DNA of 64,000 bases from contig CAYFGT010000008.1 of the NCBI GenBank assembly GCA_964343075.1, positions 13,514 to 77,513 on the forward strand, in the 5' to 3' direction. The stretch is from UBA2588 sp964343075 (GTDB lineage: Bacteria; Chloroflexota; Dehalococcoidia; Lucifugimonadales; UBA3495). How positions within the stretch are numbered: position 1 is the first letter of the stretch; each line of letters starts with the position of its first letter. The translations under genes and the position numbers were made by a program. This document shows positions 16,267 through 24,674 of the stretch, in pieces. The notes under the pieces are model-generated. The model was given only the letters and a program-made list of their open reading frames with translations. It had not been told where the DNA came from and ran no database searches.

Positions 16267-18146
16267 AATTCGAGTAACCTTCGGGCGTCCCCTTCTCTTA
16301 TTGTGATTTTTTGGTTATCTAAATGTTCTAATACAGGAAGTATGTATTTCCTAGAACTGTCGAATAAAGTACGTGCCTCAGCGACTGTAATAGTTTCATT
16401 TTCTGTAAGGTAGTTTTTAATTTGTTGTTTCATATTTATATACGCTTCCATATGGAAAAATAAACCTTCAGAGACTTTAACTATTTTCTCTTGCGATAAT
16501 AATAGCGATTGGATTTCAGGATTAATAGTGAGCTCCGTCGGAGGATTAAAAGGTGACTCGATTAAAGCTGTTAGATATTTTTGGGCCTCTTCTTGGTCTG
16601 TACCTTTAAGTAACGGTTCGAATTCGGAGAGCTTAAGGAACCCGCCGTTAGTATCTAAAATTTGGTCGGATACTAATTTGATTAAAATGGCATCGAATGA
16701 TTGTGCAGATAACCCCAAGAGATTTCGGAATTCTTGGGCTGGAATTCCTTGCCTGAGTGGATGATTAGCATGATATTCATGCAGAATAGCTGAAGAGCGA
16801 GACTTTATATTATTCCAATTGTCTGCCGCAAAAATCCATGCAGATGAGATGTTCTTCTCGGAGGTGTTCTCGGAGCTATCACAAATGACAATTTCCGCCG
16901 AATCATACATTCCAGAAAGTTCAGCAATGCAATCAGATATATTTATATTTACGAGCTGACAAATATTTTGTGCAGTCATTGCTCCAGTGTTTCTTAGATT
17001 TTCTAATATCAATTCTTTGGTGTTTCCCAAATGGATAGTCATAAAACGGCTTAAAATGGCTTCATCAAATCTTTTGTGGTGTCTTACAGGGTGAGGATCT
17101 AGCACTTGACCACCTCCTAAAGTATATTCGGATGAGCGGACTATGAACGGATCTCCTTTTAGAGAAGGAAGAGGTGTTTCTAATAAAATTTGGCACCATC
17201 CGGTTTCTCCAGGATTTAGTATGGCGCTGTCTAATATTCTGACTCGGCCATTGCTCTCACTTGTGAAGGTATGAAAAGTGATTCCTTGGTTGTTTTTTAA
17301 GCTTTGAGGAGACATTTTGGAAATAGATAGTTCTGCATCGATAAGTTTTGTTGTGTTTAGCCATCCGGGAATAGTTAAGGTGTCGCCTCGATTAATTTCT
17401 TCAGTGGATATTCCTGAAATATTAACAGCTAGCCGAACTCCTGGGTTTGACTCACTTACTGGTTCACTATGGGACTGTAATCCTCGGATGCGCCCTTTTA
17501 TCCCACTATTAGCAATTTCCACTTCTTGTGACACATGAAAAGGTCCATCGATTAATGTTCCGGTGACGATTGTTCCAAAACCTGTAATAGAAAAACATCG
17601 GTCTATTGGTAATCTCGGAGACTTGAAGCCAGAATTTGGAGATATCTCCAAATTCTGGTCAATTTGGGTCTTTAACTGCTCAATCCCTTTTAATGTGGTT
17701 GAAGATACTCTTACAACAGGAGACCCTTGTAAAGTTGTATCTTTCAACATATGTTCGATTTCTTCTTCTACTATTGTGAGCATATCCGGATCTGCGAGAT
17801 CGCATTTTGTTATGACTATGATGGCGTTTGAAATCTTTAATGTGTCTAGAATGGATAAGTGTTCGATTGTTTGAGGCATTACGCTTTCGTCAGCTGCTAC
17901 TATTAGGAGCGCTAGATCGATGCTGCCAACACCGCTTAACATGTTTTTTATGAATCGCTCATGGCCAGGGACATCTACTATGCTTACATGTTTTCCTGAA
18001 GGGAGGGTTAAGTCTGCAAATCCTAAATCGACAGTCATCGCTCGTGCTTTTTCTTCAGGCAGCCTATCCGGGTCGATATTAGTTAAGGCTTTAACGAGAG
18101 AGGATTTGCCATGATCCACGTGTCCAGCAGTTCCTAATACAAACAT
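16263..18146 (-). CDS. selB: Selenocysteine-specific elongation factor SelB
   Basis: Delivers Sec-tRNA to ribosomes paused at UGA with a SECIS hairpin. 627 residues, normal length. G domain: GTAGHVDHGKS (6-15), ARAMTVDLGFADL with the switch Thr38, DVPGHERF (58-65), TKCD (113-116), all closer to SelB than EF-Tu (which has GITI at the switch and NKxD). After the EF-Tu-like barrels come C-terminal winged-helix repeats (PLRQGIPAQEFRNLLGL ... ITVAEARTLFDSSRKYILPVLEHLDNQ) that bind SECIS RNA. It overlaps nurA by four bases. selA, selC and selD are not in the window. Its presence supports Sec readout of the TGA at 2493. Confidence 0.95.
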   Translation of the reverse strand: MFVLGTAGHVDHGKSSLVKALTNIDPDRLPEEKARAMTVDLGFADLTLPSGKHVSIVDVPGHERFIKNMLSGVGSIDLALLIVAADESVMPQTIEHLSILDTLKISNAIIVITKCDLADPDMLTIVEEEIEHMLKDTTLQGSPVVRVSSTTLKGIEQLKTQIDQNLEISPNSGFKSPRLPIDRCFSITGFGTIVTGTLIDGPFHVSQEVEIANSGIKGRIRGLQSHSEPVSESNPGVRLAVNISGISTEEINRGDTLTIPGWLNTTKLIDAELSISKMSPQSLKNNQGITFHTFTSESNGRVRILDSAILNPGETGWCQILLETPLPSLKGDPFIVRSSEYTLGGGQVLDPHPVRHHKRFDEAILSRFMTIHLGNTKELILENLRNTGAMTAQNICQLVNINISDCIAELSGMYDSAEIVICDSSENTSEKNISSAWIFAADNWNNIKSRSSAILHEYHANHPLRQGIPAQEFRNLLGLSAQSFDAILIKLVSDQILDTNGGFLKLSEFEPLLKGTDQEEAQKYLTALIESPFNPPTELTINPEIQSLLLSQEKIVKVSEGLFFHMEAYINMKQQIKNYLTENETITVAEARTLFDSSRKYILPVLEHLDNQKITIREGDARRLLEL

Positions 18147-18154
18147 TATTATTC

Positions 18155-19372
18155 CTATATGAATTCTTCAAAGATGCGGTTGGCGATAAAGACTTTAGAT
18201 CTGGGTAATTTTATAGTATCGCCGTCAATTTCTATGAGTTGTTCTTGTTCGAGTTTTTGGAATTCTTCTTTAAATGTTGATTTAATATCTATGTCATAAC
18301 GGTTATGGTATTGAGCACAGTTTATCCCGTCGGCTAACCGAAGTCCAAGGAATACAAGTTCTGAAGCAATTTGGTTATTACTTAAAACTTCATAGCCGTC
18401 GACAATAGGGTTTTCCAAAATTTGATCCAAAGGTTCATTTGGAATGATACTGCCGGATACTGTTTCTATGTATTTAGATGGAGATTTAATATTCCAATAC
18501 CTAACATTTCCTAAATTGGAATGAGCTCCTGGCCCTATCCCTATATAGGGGTATCTTGTCCAATATGCTAAGTTATGTAGTGATTTTCTATCTTGTTTGC
18601 ACCAGTTTGATATCTCGTATTGATGGTACCCCTTAGCATCCAAGAACGACTGAGCCCATGAATACATGTCAGCGATTTGATCATCTGTTGGTAGTTTTAA
18701 CTTGCCTGCCTCAAACATTTTGTAGAAAGGTGTTCCTTCTTCGATGGTCAGGCTATACATTGATATGTGATCTGGGTTGCTGTTTACTAATTTGGTTACA
18801 GTTGTTTCCCAATTTGTTTGCGTTTGGTTGGGCAATCCATACATCAAGTCTCCGCTTATATTAGTAAAACCTGCTAATCGGCCATTACTGATGGCTTGTA
18901 AGGCCTGAGCATCGGAATGTCTCCTGTTTAATAAAGTGAGCAGTTTAGGTTGTAAAGCCTGCACTCCAATACTTAGTCTGTTTATTCCACTTTCGTATAA
19001 GTCGATACATTTAGATTCGTCTAAATCATCAGGGTTAGACTCTAATGTGATTTCAGCATCCTGAAGGATGTTTCCGTATAATCTTATTTGATCCATGATT
19101 TGCTGGATTTGCGACTTGGTCATTAATGAAGGAGTACCTCCTCCAAAGAAGATGGTGTTAATTCTTGGGCTATTAAGTGAACAAAGCCAATTTTTTATAT
19201 CTTCACAGACTGCGTTCACGTAACTTGGCATAAGGTCTTCCATTCCTTGGTATGTATTGAAATCGCAGTATCCGCATTTTGTTTTGCAGAAAGGAATGTG
19301 GACATATAAAGATATAGCTGAAGTATTGCCTAAATGAAAGTCCGGTTGCTCAGATGTGGAAGAGCTACTCAT
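18155..19372 (-). CDS. hemW: Radical SAM heme chaperone HemW
   Basis: 405 residues with YVHIPFCKTKCGYCDF: Cys29, Cys33, Cys36 bind the 4Fe-4S cluster, and CxxxCxxCxF separates HemW from true coproporphyrinogen dehydrogenase HemN (CxxxCxxCxC). FFGGGTPSL, LSIGVQALQ and DLMYGLPNQT follow. The C-terminal HemN-type domain is present (ELVFLGLRLADGI). HemW transfers heme to apo-cytochromes and does not make porphyrin. Eight-base overlap with the upstream ykvA-like gene. Confidence 0.93.
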   Translation of the reverse strand: MSSSSTSEQPDFHLGNTSAISLYVHIPFCKTKCGYCDFNTYQGMEDLMPSYVNAVCEDIKNWLCSLNSPRINTIFFGGGTPSLMTKSQIQQIMDQIRLYGNILQDAEITLESNPDDLDESKCIDLYESGINRLSIGVQALQPKLLTLLNRRHSDAQALQAISNGRLAGFTNISGDLMYGLPNQTQTNWETTVTKLVNSNPDHISMYSLTIEEGTPFYKMFEAGKLKLPTDDQIADMYSWAQSFLDAKGYHQYEISNWCKQDRKSLHNLAYWTRYPYIGIGPGAHSNLGNVRYWNIKSPSKYIETVSGSIIPNEPLDQILENPIVDGYEVLSNNQIASELVFLGLRLADGINCAQYHNRYDIDIKSTFKEEFQKLEQEQLIEIDGDTIKLPRSKVFIANRIFEEFI

Positions 19373-19727
19373 CTATCTTTCCTGTGCCATCGACTACATT
19401 GTCGGGATTTTCATCTTCGGGTCTTTTGCTGGAAGTCTTTTTGTTTAGCGCTTCATCGATTACTTCTTGAGGTGAAAACCGTATCAGGATAACTGTGCCA
19501 ATTATAGCAACTATAGCATCATCTAGCATTCCAAAAGGAAGAGAATCAGGTATGAAGAATTTTGTGGGTATTATGATATAGGCAACACACAACCAGCCGA
19601 TCAGGCGAACAATTATGTTTACTCTCTTATCCCAAAGTAATTTGATTAATAATCTTGCCAACTGTATGAAAGTAGGAATGAATCTAGATAATATTAGAAA
19701 TAATATGGAAATTCCGAATCTATTCAT
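19365..19727 (-). CDS. YkvA / DUF1232 family membrane protein
   Basis: 120 residues. The DUF1232 core is visible: VRLIGWLCVAYIIIPTKFFIPDSLPFGMLDDAIVAIIG, corresponding to the family YxxxPxDxIPDxIPxxGxxDD pattern, here with KFF in place of the common DLI. Two or three hydrophobic segments and a hydrophilic, charged C-terminal tail (ALNKKTSSKRPEDENP). Function of the family is not known. It overlaps hemW by eight bases and follows a GMC-accessory-like gene by 16 bases. Confidence 0.78.
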   Translation of the reverse strand: MNRFGISILFLILSRFIPTFIQLARLLIKLLWDKRVNIIVRLIGWLCVAYIIIPTKFFIPDSLPFGMLDDAIVAIIGTVILIRFSPQEVIDEALNKKTSSKRPEDENPDNVVDGTGKIDE

Positions 19728-19743
19728 GGGTTAATCAGTCAAT

Positions 19744-20202
19744 TTAAATTTCTGGATTAATCCAGAATGGAGCTCGTTTTCGTTGAGGCTCTAGTAGGTC
19801 GGTATTCGGTTGTGTTAATTGATAGTCCAGCGGGTTAGGGATTGTGTATCCTAATGCTTGGAACACTTCTGTGTTGCTGTAGTATCCGTCATAAGCGAAT
19901 CGTAATAGAGTGGAGAAAAACGTATTGTTGTTGTTTTCTGTTTCGTTTAATATGTCAATTCTCCCTTGTTCGGGTAATTCGTGAAATGACATTCCATGCT
20001 GTTGAATACTAGATATATTGATTTCCTGAAGCCCGTCTAATATTAACTTTTTAGTTTCAGTGGTTCGAATAGTTAGATCATTAATGAGAGGTTCTAAATT
20101 CAATTGATTTGCTGCAGGCATGGTTTCATTTCCGGGAATAAGAGTCCCAAGGATGGCATTCAAGGTTTCTGATCGTTCGCTATCAAAGACGGAGTTGTTC
20201 AT
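19744..20202 (-). CDS. Gluconate 2-dehydrogenase subunit 3-like protein
   Basis: 152 residues with the outline of the small subunit that accompanies membrane GMC oxidoreductases: an N-terminal segment SETLNAILGTLIPGNETMPAA, a middle GLQEINISSIQQHGMSFHELPEQGRIDIL, and the C-terminal FFSTLLRFAYDGYYSNTEVFQALGYTIPNP. It has no Tat or Sec signal, unlike many family members, and no GMC flavoprotein is nearby, so it may serve a partner elsewhere or have a separate job. Assignment rests on pattern only. Confidence 0.6.
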   Translation of the reverse strand: MNNSVFDSERSETLNAILGTLIPGNETMPAANQLNLEPLINDLTIRTTETKKLILDGLQEINISSIQQHGMSFHELPEQGRIDILNETENNNNTFFSTLLRFAYDGYYSNTEVFQALGYTIPNPLDYQLTQPNTDLLEPQRKRAPFWINPEI

Positions 20203-20214
20203 TTGTCGTTCTCC

Positions 20215-21972
20215 TTAGGTTGATATTATGGGTAGCAAAATATGTGAAGGGTGCTCTTTGGAGTGATAAATATTTTGTTTTGCTGAGAGCATTTGAGTAT
20301 TTTCTCCTAATTTTGACAAAGTGTTAGGGTTGCGATCAAATCTAGGGAAATTACTACTAGAGATTTCAACTCTAATAGCATGACCTTCTAGGAATACATG
20401 GCTGGTTGACCAAAGGTCAATGTTGTATTCATATATTTCGTCGGGGTAAATCCGAGACGGGTATTTTCGTGATGTCCTGAATCTAGCACGGATAATTCCG
20501 TCCTGTATATTTTGAGCGTATCCGTTAGGGTGCACATCTACTAGTTTTGCAGTGAAATCAGTGTCATCAGCAGTTGTGGATGCAAATAACTTGACAGATA
20601 TTGGTCCGGTTACTTCAAGGTCTCGCTTAAGAATTTCAGAAGTGTATACAACCATATCGTTACGGTCTTCTATGGGTCTTTGATCGAAGACGCCGTGTGG
20701 AATAATGAGAGTGTTACCCCCTCTAGTCGGGACTGGATTTTTGGGATCATAAATATACGAATCAAATGGCTCAACATCTGAAGGAATCTGACTCATTGTG
20801 CCGTCTCCATGCCTACTATTAGCTCTGCCGTCAGAATGAAAATGAAATTTAGTGTACTGAGTTCGTTTTAATGGCCATTCATTTTCGTATCTCCATTGGT
20901 TTTTGCCCATTACAAAGATAAGTACAGGAGGATTATTGTTAATTCCAGTATCTTTTTGTTTCATCCAATAATCGAACCAATCAAGTAAGTGTTGGTGTAG
21001 CTCAATTGGAGAATCAGGACCGAAGTCAATATCTCCTGCTCCTTTGGTGGTTGGTTGTGTGAATGGTCTTATGTGGGCCCAAGGTCCCACTATTAATTTT
21101 TGGTTATTTTGGGCTAATGAATTGCCGCCATTTTGGGAGATTGACTGAAAACCGCTCAAGCATCCTTCTAGGAATATGTCATACCATGCTCCTATATGCA
21201 TCATTGGAACTTTTATGTTGTTTGCGTTCTTATTTAGATTAATGTCCCACCAGTAAGGTCCATCGAGTTCATTGTCGAAATACTCGGACAAATAAGGAGC
21301 AACTTCTTGTAATTTTTCAATCCAATCTCTCAATGGAAGATGGTTGTACCATTCGTCTTTTAAAGGTCTTGCGAAATTGTCTGTGTCTAAAAGCAAGGAC
21401 TCAAATTCTGGAACCAAGTGCTCTTTACCGGCGCGCTCGAGGGTATTTAAGCCTTTGTGAATTGCATAAGGGATCATCCATCCCCACTCTAAAGCTCCTC
21501 CTGTGTGATATACCCAGCTGTCATGAAAGCTAGATGATGCTGACACAGGAGCCATGCATTTAAGATTTGGATGACTAATAGGATTACATGCGAGGGTATA
21601 TTGTGTTGCTCCTAAGTACGACTGACCAGTAGTTCCAATATTGCCATCGCACCAAGACTGCTTAGATATCCAGTCTATTGTGTCGTATCCGTCGGTCATT
21701 TCTTGGAATAAGGGGTTGTAGTCTCCACCAGAATCAAACCTCCCTCGACAGTCTTGGCTTATTACGATGTATCCATTTTTTGGGAAAAACCATAGCGAGT
21801 GATCAGGGTCTGATGCATAGCTGTTCTTGCCGTAAGGTCCTCGGTTGATAAGTACAGGAAACTTCCCAGGTGCGTCAGGTCGATATATATCAGCGGCAAG
21901 ATTAGTGCCGTCACGCATTGGAATTTGGATGTCTAGGTCTCGGACTACTTTGAATTCATTGTTAATAACCAT
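20215..21972 (-). CDS. CocE/NonD family serine hydrolase
   Basis: 585-residue alpha/beta hydrolase of the X-Pro dipeptidyl-peptidase (S15) / cocaine esterase group. GTTGQSYLGATQY holds the nucleophile Ser118; MHIGAWYDIFL carries the acid Asp and GPWAHIRP the His. N-terminal IPMRDGTNLAADIYRPD and the C-terminal jelly-roll (EVTGPISVKLFASTTADDTDFTAKLVDVHPNGYAQNI) are standard. It has no signal peptide, so intracellular hydrolysis of an ester or amide is likely. First gene of the minus-strand run leading to nurA. Confidence 0.92.
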   Translation of the reverse strand: MVINNEFKVVRDLDIQIPMRDGTNLAADIYRPDAPGKFPVLINRGPYGKNSYASDPDHSLWFFPKNGYIVISQDCRGRFDSGGDYNPLFQEMTDGYDTIDWISKQSWCDGNIGTTGQSYLGATQYTLACNPISHPNLKCMAPVSASSSFHDSWVYHTGGALEWGWMIPYAIHKGLNTLERAGKEHLVPEFESLLLDTDNFARPLKDEWYNHLPLRDWIEKLQEVAPYLSEYFDNELDGPYWWDINLNKNANNIKVPMMHIGAWYDIFLEGCLSGFQSISQNGGNSLAQNNQKLIVGPWAHIRPFTQPTTKGAGDIDFGPDSPIELHQHLLDWFDYWMKQKDTGINNNPPVLIFVMGKNQWRYENEWPLKRTQYTKFHFHSDGRANSRHGDGTMSQIPSDVEPFDSYIYDPKNPVPTRGGNTLIIPHGVFDQRPIEDRNDMVVYTSEILKRDLEVTGPISVKLFASTTADDTDFTAKLVDVHPNGYAQNIQDGIIRARFRTSRKYPSRIYPDEIYEYNIDLWSTSHVFLEGHAIRVEISSSNFPRFDRNPNTLSKLGENTQMLSAKQNIYHSKEHPSHILLPIIST

Positions 21973-22059
21973 TATGCACTTACACTCTTCAGCCGACTGA
22001 TATGTTAAGGATAAAGGCTGGGTATTGGCGAGTCAATTATATTCATTGTGCAGTCTAAC

Positions 22060-22088
22060 TTGTAAATAAAATAGCTAACATATAGAAT
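22060..22088 (+). promoter_or_regulatory. Sigma70-type promoter for the MFS gene
   Basis: TTGTAA (22060-22065), 17-base spacer, TAGAAT (22083-22088). The expected start of transcription is only about a dozen bases before the ATG at 22108. Confidence 0.45.
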
Positions 22089-22107
22089 CTGGTGATTCGA
22101 CAATTGA

Positions 22108-23394
22108 ATGAGAGGTTTTGTGAGTTCAGAAGATACTAACCTGTCCAACCAACGTAGCAACCCGGCTAACATATTTATATTGACTGTTTTATCAATTGGC
22201 CATGGAATAACTCATTATTACATGTCTGCGTTTTTGTTCTTGATTCCGTATATCCAGGCATCATTGGGGTTATCTTCTATTCAGGTAGAATTGTTTCATT
22301 TTGTTAGGCAGGTCAGTGGAGGCGTTGTCACTATGACAGCAGGCTTCATTATTGATCGCTTTAATAATCGATGGGGATTGATATTAACTGCCTGTTTGAT
22401 TTTAGCAGCAATTGTATTTGGTGCTTTGGGTGTTTCTAGAACTTATGTATATTTGTTAGTTTTAGCTGCTGTGATGCCATTGCCAGGTCAAATATGGCAT
22501 ATCCCTGCAATTGTTACGATTTCTCAGAGATTTCCTAACAATAGAGGATTTGGTTTATCTATTCATGGTATAGGAGCTCAAGTTGGTTCAACAGCAGGGC
22601 CATACATAACTGGTTTATTAATGGTGTTGTTTTTTACTGGGTTAGCATGGGAGCCCTGGAGAGCTGTCACAGTATCCTATGTAATCCCTACATTGGTTAT
22701 AGCGTTTTTTGTTTGGTTAGCTCTTGGCACTTTAAGTAGCGTTTCTAGAAATCAAGAAGTAGTTGATTTAATGACTCGAGTTAAAAACGCAAAAGTTCTG
22801 TTAAAAGACAAAGTGATAATGATATTAGTGCTCGTAATATTTTTACGGAATACAGGTTTCAATTCTCTAATGGTTTGGGTTCCTCTGTATTTAACTGATA
22901 GCAAAGTGTACTCAGATAGCTTGGGTTATGGCCCTGCTTTGGCTGGATTTTATTTTTCATTGCTGACTTTAGCTGGTGCATTTTCATCACCGGTATTGGG
23001 CTGGTTGTCAGATAGGTATAGTAGGAAAACGGTATTAATCCCTAGTTTGATAATTGCTTCAGTTCTAGTAGGAATGATTCCGTTTGTAGGGGGAGACTCC
23101 AAAATAATGCTAGGCATTATTTTTGCATTAACTGGATTGTTTACTTATTCATTAGGACAATTATTACAAGCAGCTGTTCTTGACCAAATTGGAACAGGGA
23201 GTGAAGGAGCAACCATGGGGCTAGTTCTAGGGGCTAATAGTATAATCAGTGCTTTTTCTCCGTTCATTGCTGGAAGATTAGTCGTTGCTAATTTTGGAAT
23301 AAGCAATGTGTTCTTTTACAACATGGCGTTATGGATATTAGCGGTTGTGTTGCTGTTTATGGTTAAGCTTAGAGTTCCTTCAAAGAATTCTTAA
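22108..23394 (+). CDS. MFS transporter
   Basis: 428 residues with about 12 hydrophobic segments and a central hydrophilic loop (SRNQEVVDLMTRVKNAKVLLKD). The MFS motif A appears after helix 2 as GFIIDRFNNRWG and again in the second half as GWLSDRYSRKTVLIP. Substrate is unknown; the overall look (GIGAQVGSTAGPYITG) is of the carboxylate or metabolite antiporter branches. Start may be ATG 22108 or GTG 22120, which has AGAGG just before it. The 3' end overlaps the convergent Ham1-like gene by 26 bases. Confidence 0.9.
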   Translation: MRGFVSSEDTNLSNQRSNPANIFILTVLSIGHGITHYYMSAFLFLIPYIQASLGLSSIQVELFHFVRQVSGGVVTMTAGFIIDRFNNRWGLILTACLILAAIVFGALGVSRTYVYLLVLAAVMPLPGQIWHIPAIVTISQRFPNNRGFGLSIHGIGAQVGSTAGPYITGLLMVLFFTGLAWEPWRAVTVSYVIPTLVIAFFVWLALGTLSSVSRNQEVVDLMTRVKNAKVLLKDKVIMILVLVIFLRNTGFNSLMVWVPLYLTDSKVYSDSLGYGPALAGFYFSLLTLAGAFSSPVLGWLSDRYSRKTVLIPSLIIASVLVGMIPFVGGDSKIMLGIIFALTGLFTYSLGQLLQAAVLDQIGTGSEGATMGLVLGANSIISAFSPFIAGRLVVANFGISNVFFYNMALWILAVVLLFMVKLRVPSKNS

Positions 23395-23983
23395 AAAAAT
23401 TATTGATCAAGAGACTTATTTGAGTCCAGTGATCTGATGAAGTCTTTTTTTCTTCGTCAGTCATGTGATGATAGGTTTTATTAAATTGAGGAAAGTACCA
23501 AATGTGATTGACCCAGAAAGGGGATATTGGCTCTGAAGGTAAACGATCAGTGATTAGACCTTGAGGACCTGATACTTCCCACGATACCAGCAGTTGATTT
23601 GATTGGGCGATGGCTACTGTTTCTACCCAGGAAGCTTGCCGGTCCTCTCCTCTTGCAGATCCAAGTAATTTAATCAGGTGTTGAGCTCTACTGGCGTCTG
23701 ATGCCCTTTTTCCTGCATTCCGTTTGGTTGTAGTACTATTCCACTCTTCTCCGAGCCAAGGAATGATTAATCCTCCATCGGTACTGAGCACGGGATAACT
23801 TGTCTTAGATGACCATAATAGAGCCTTTTGCTCTGCGATTTCAAGATGTGAACCATTTACCTCGGGTGGGTCAAAATTGATATTCAATCTTTGGGGAGTT
23901 ATTGGATCATGCGGAATTTTTTCGAAAATGAGGGATAGCTCATTTTGTTTGGAGATGTTATTGCTGCCGAGAAGTACATACAT
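23369..23983 (-). CDS. Ham1/RdgB-like non-canonical purine NTP pyrophosphatase
   Basis: 204 residues. The N-terminus LLGSNNISKQNEL matches the (S/T)xNxxKxxE substrate motif of the Ham1 fold and LSTDGGLII corresponds to the catalytic EDSGL segment, with Asp69. These enzymes hydrolyse ITP, XTP and dITP to monophosphates. The match is more distant than for true RdgB: the expected HG(R/K)xG segments are weak, and PSEPISPFWVNHIWYFPQFNKTYHHMTDEEKK resembles the family FxPxGxxxTxAEm(s)xeeK region. Substrate may therefore differ. Lies five bases downstream of the cyclase gene. Confidence 0.65.
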   Translation of the reverse strand: MYVLLGSNNISKQNELSLIFEKIPHDPITPQRLNINFDPPEVNGSHLEIAEQKALLWSSKTSYPVLSTDGGLIIPWLGEEWNSTTTKRNAGKRASDASRAQHLIKLLGSARGEDRQASWVETVAIAQSNQLLVSWEVSGPQGLITDRLPSEPISPFWVNHIWYFPQFNKTYHHMTDEEKKTSSDHWTQISLLINNFFKNSLKEL

Positions 23984-23987
23984 GTTC

Positions 23988-24674
23988 TTAGAATGGGTTG
24001 CCTAGAAATGCTACTGCTCTGGTAGCTGAACCATCTCCTCCTTTGAGTTTCAGGGGGAGAGCACTTAAAGTGAATTTGGTGTCGGTTAACAAATGGAGGT
24101 TGATAAGATTTTCTATTATCGGGATTCCTGCTCCTAACAGTATCCTGTGTACAGGGAAATCATTTATAGTTGAATTAGGAGTTGGAGGGTGCTTGTCTAT
24201 TGGGAAGTCTATAGCTACAGCTTTCGTTTTTTGATCCACTAAAAAAGTTGCCGCTTCGTTGCTTAGATACGGGCCTTCTGAATAATAGTTTGATTTTCCA
24301 GAGTTTGACGATGTCCATCCAGTAAATAAAACCACAATGTCATCGCCATTTATAAACCTCCCGTTTAGAGATGTTTGCAAATGTTCTAATGTAATACCGG
24401 TCTTGGGCCTCCATGTTTCTCTCAGATCAAGTAGAAGCCCAGGCCCTATGAATTTTTCCAGAGCAACGTTTTCCAGTGTTTCCCCTGATTCTATAAAGTG
24501 ATATGGAGCATCTACATGAGTCCCTATATGAGTAGGAAGAGTTAATTTAGTGTTTGATCGAGCATGGCTTAGATGGGTTTGTAAAGGAGTTGTTTCCACT
24601 CCGATCAAGCCAGGTACAGGAGTGATTTCGTTGCCTCCCAATAGCAATGTTAGGTCAATAATTTTATTAATCAT
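23988..24674 (-). CDS. Cyclase family protein (kynurenine formamidase-like)
   Basis: 228-residue metal-dependent hydrolase. HIGTHVDAPYHF (49-60) is the family HxGTHxDxPxH metal motif, with His49, His53, Asp55 and His59. The rest (FIGPGLLLDLRETW, DDIVVLFTGW, KAVAIDFPIDKHPPTPNST, HRILLGAGIPIIENLINL) follows the family to the end. Members hydrolyse N-formylkynurenine, isatin or similar amides. It overlaps the acyl-CoA dehydrogenase-like gene by eight bases, so both probably act on one compound class. Confidence 0.9.
   Translation of the reverse strand: MINKIIDLTLLLGGNEITPVPGLIGVETTPLQTHLSHARSNTKLTLPTHIGTHVDAPYHFIESGETLENVALEKFIGPGLLLDLRETWRPKTGITLEHLQTSLNGRFINGDDIVVLFTGWTSSNSGKSNYYSEGPYLSNEAATFLVDQKTKAVAIDFPIDKHPPTPNSTINDFPVHRILLGAGIPIIENLINLHLLTDTKFTLSALPLKLKGGDGSATRAVAFLGNPF

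Noticed and set aside
16263..18146. EF-Tu or generic translational GTPase for the selB gene
   Set aside because: The switch region (MTVDLGFADL), length and C-terminal winged-helix repeats are those of SelB.
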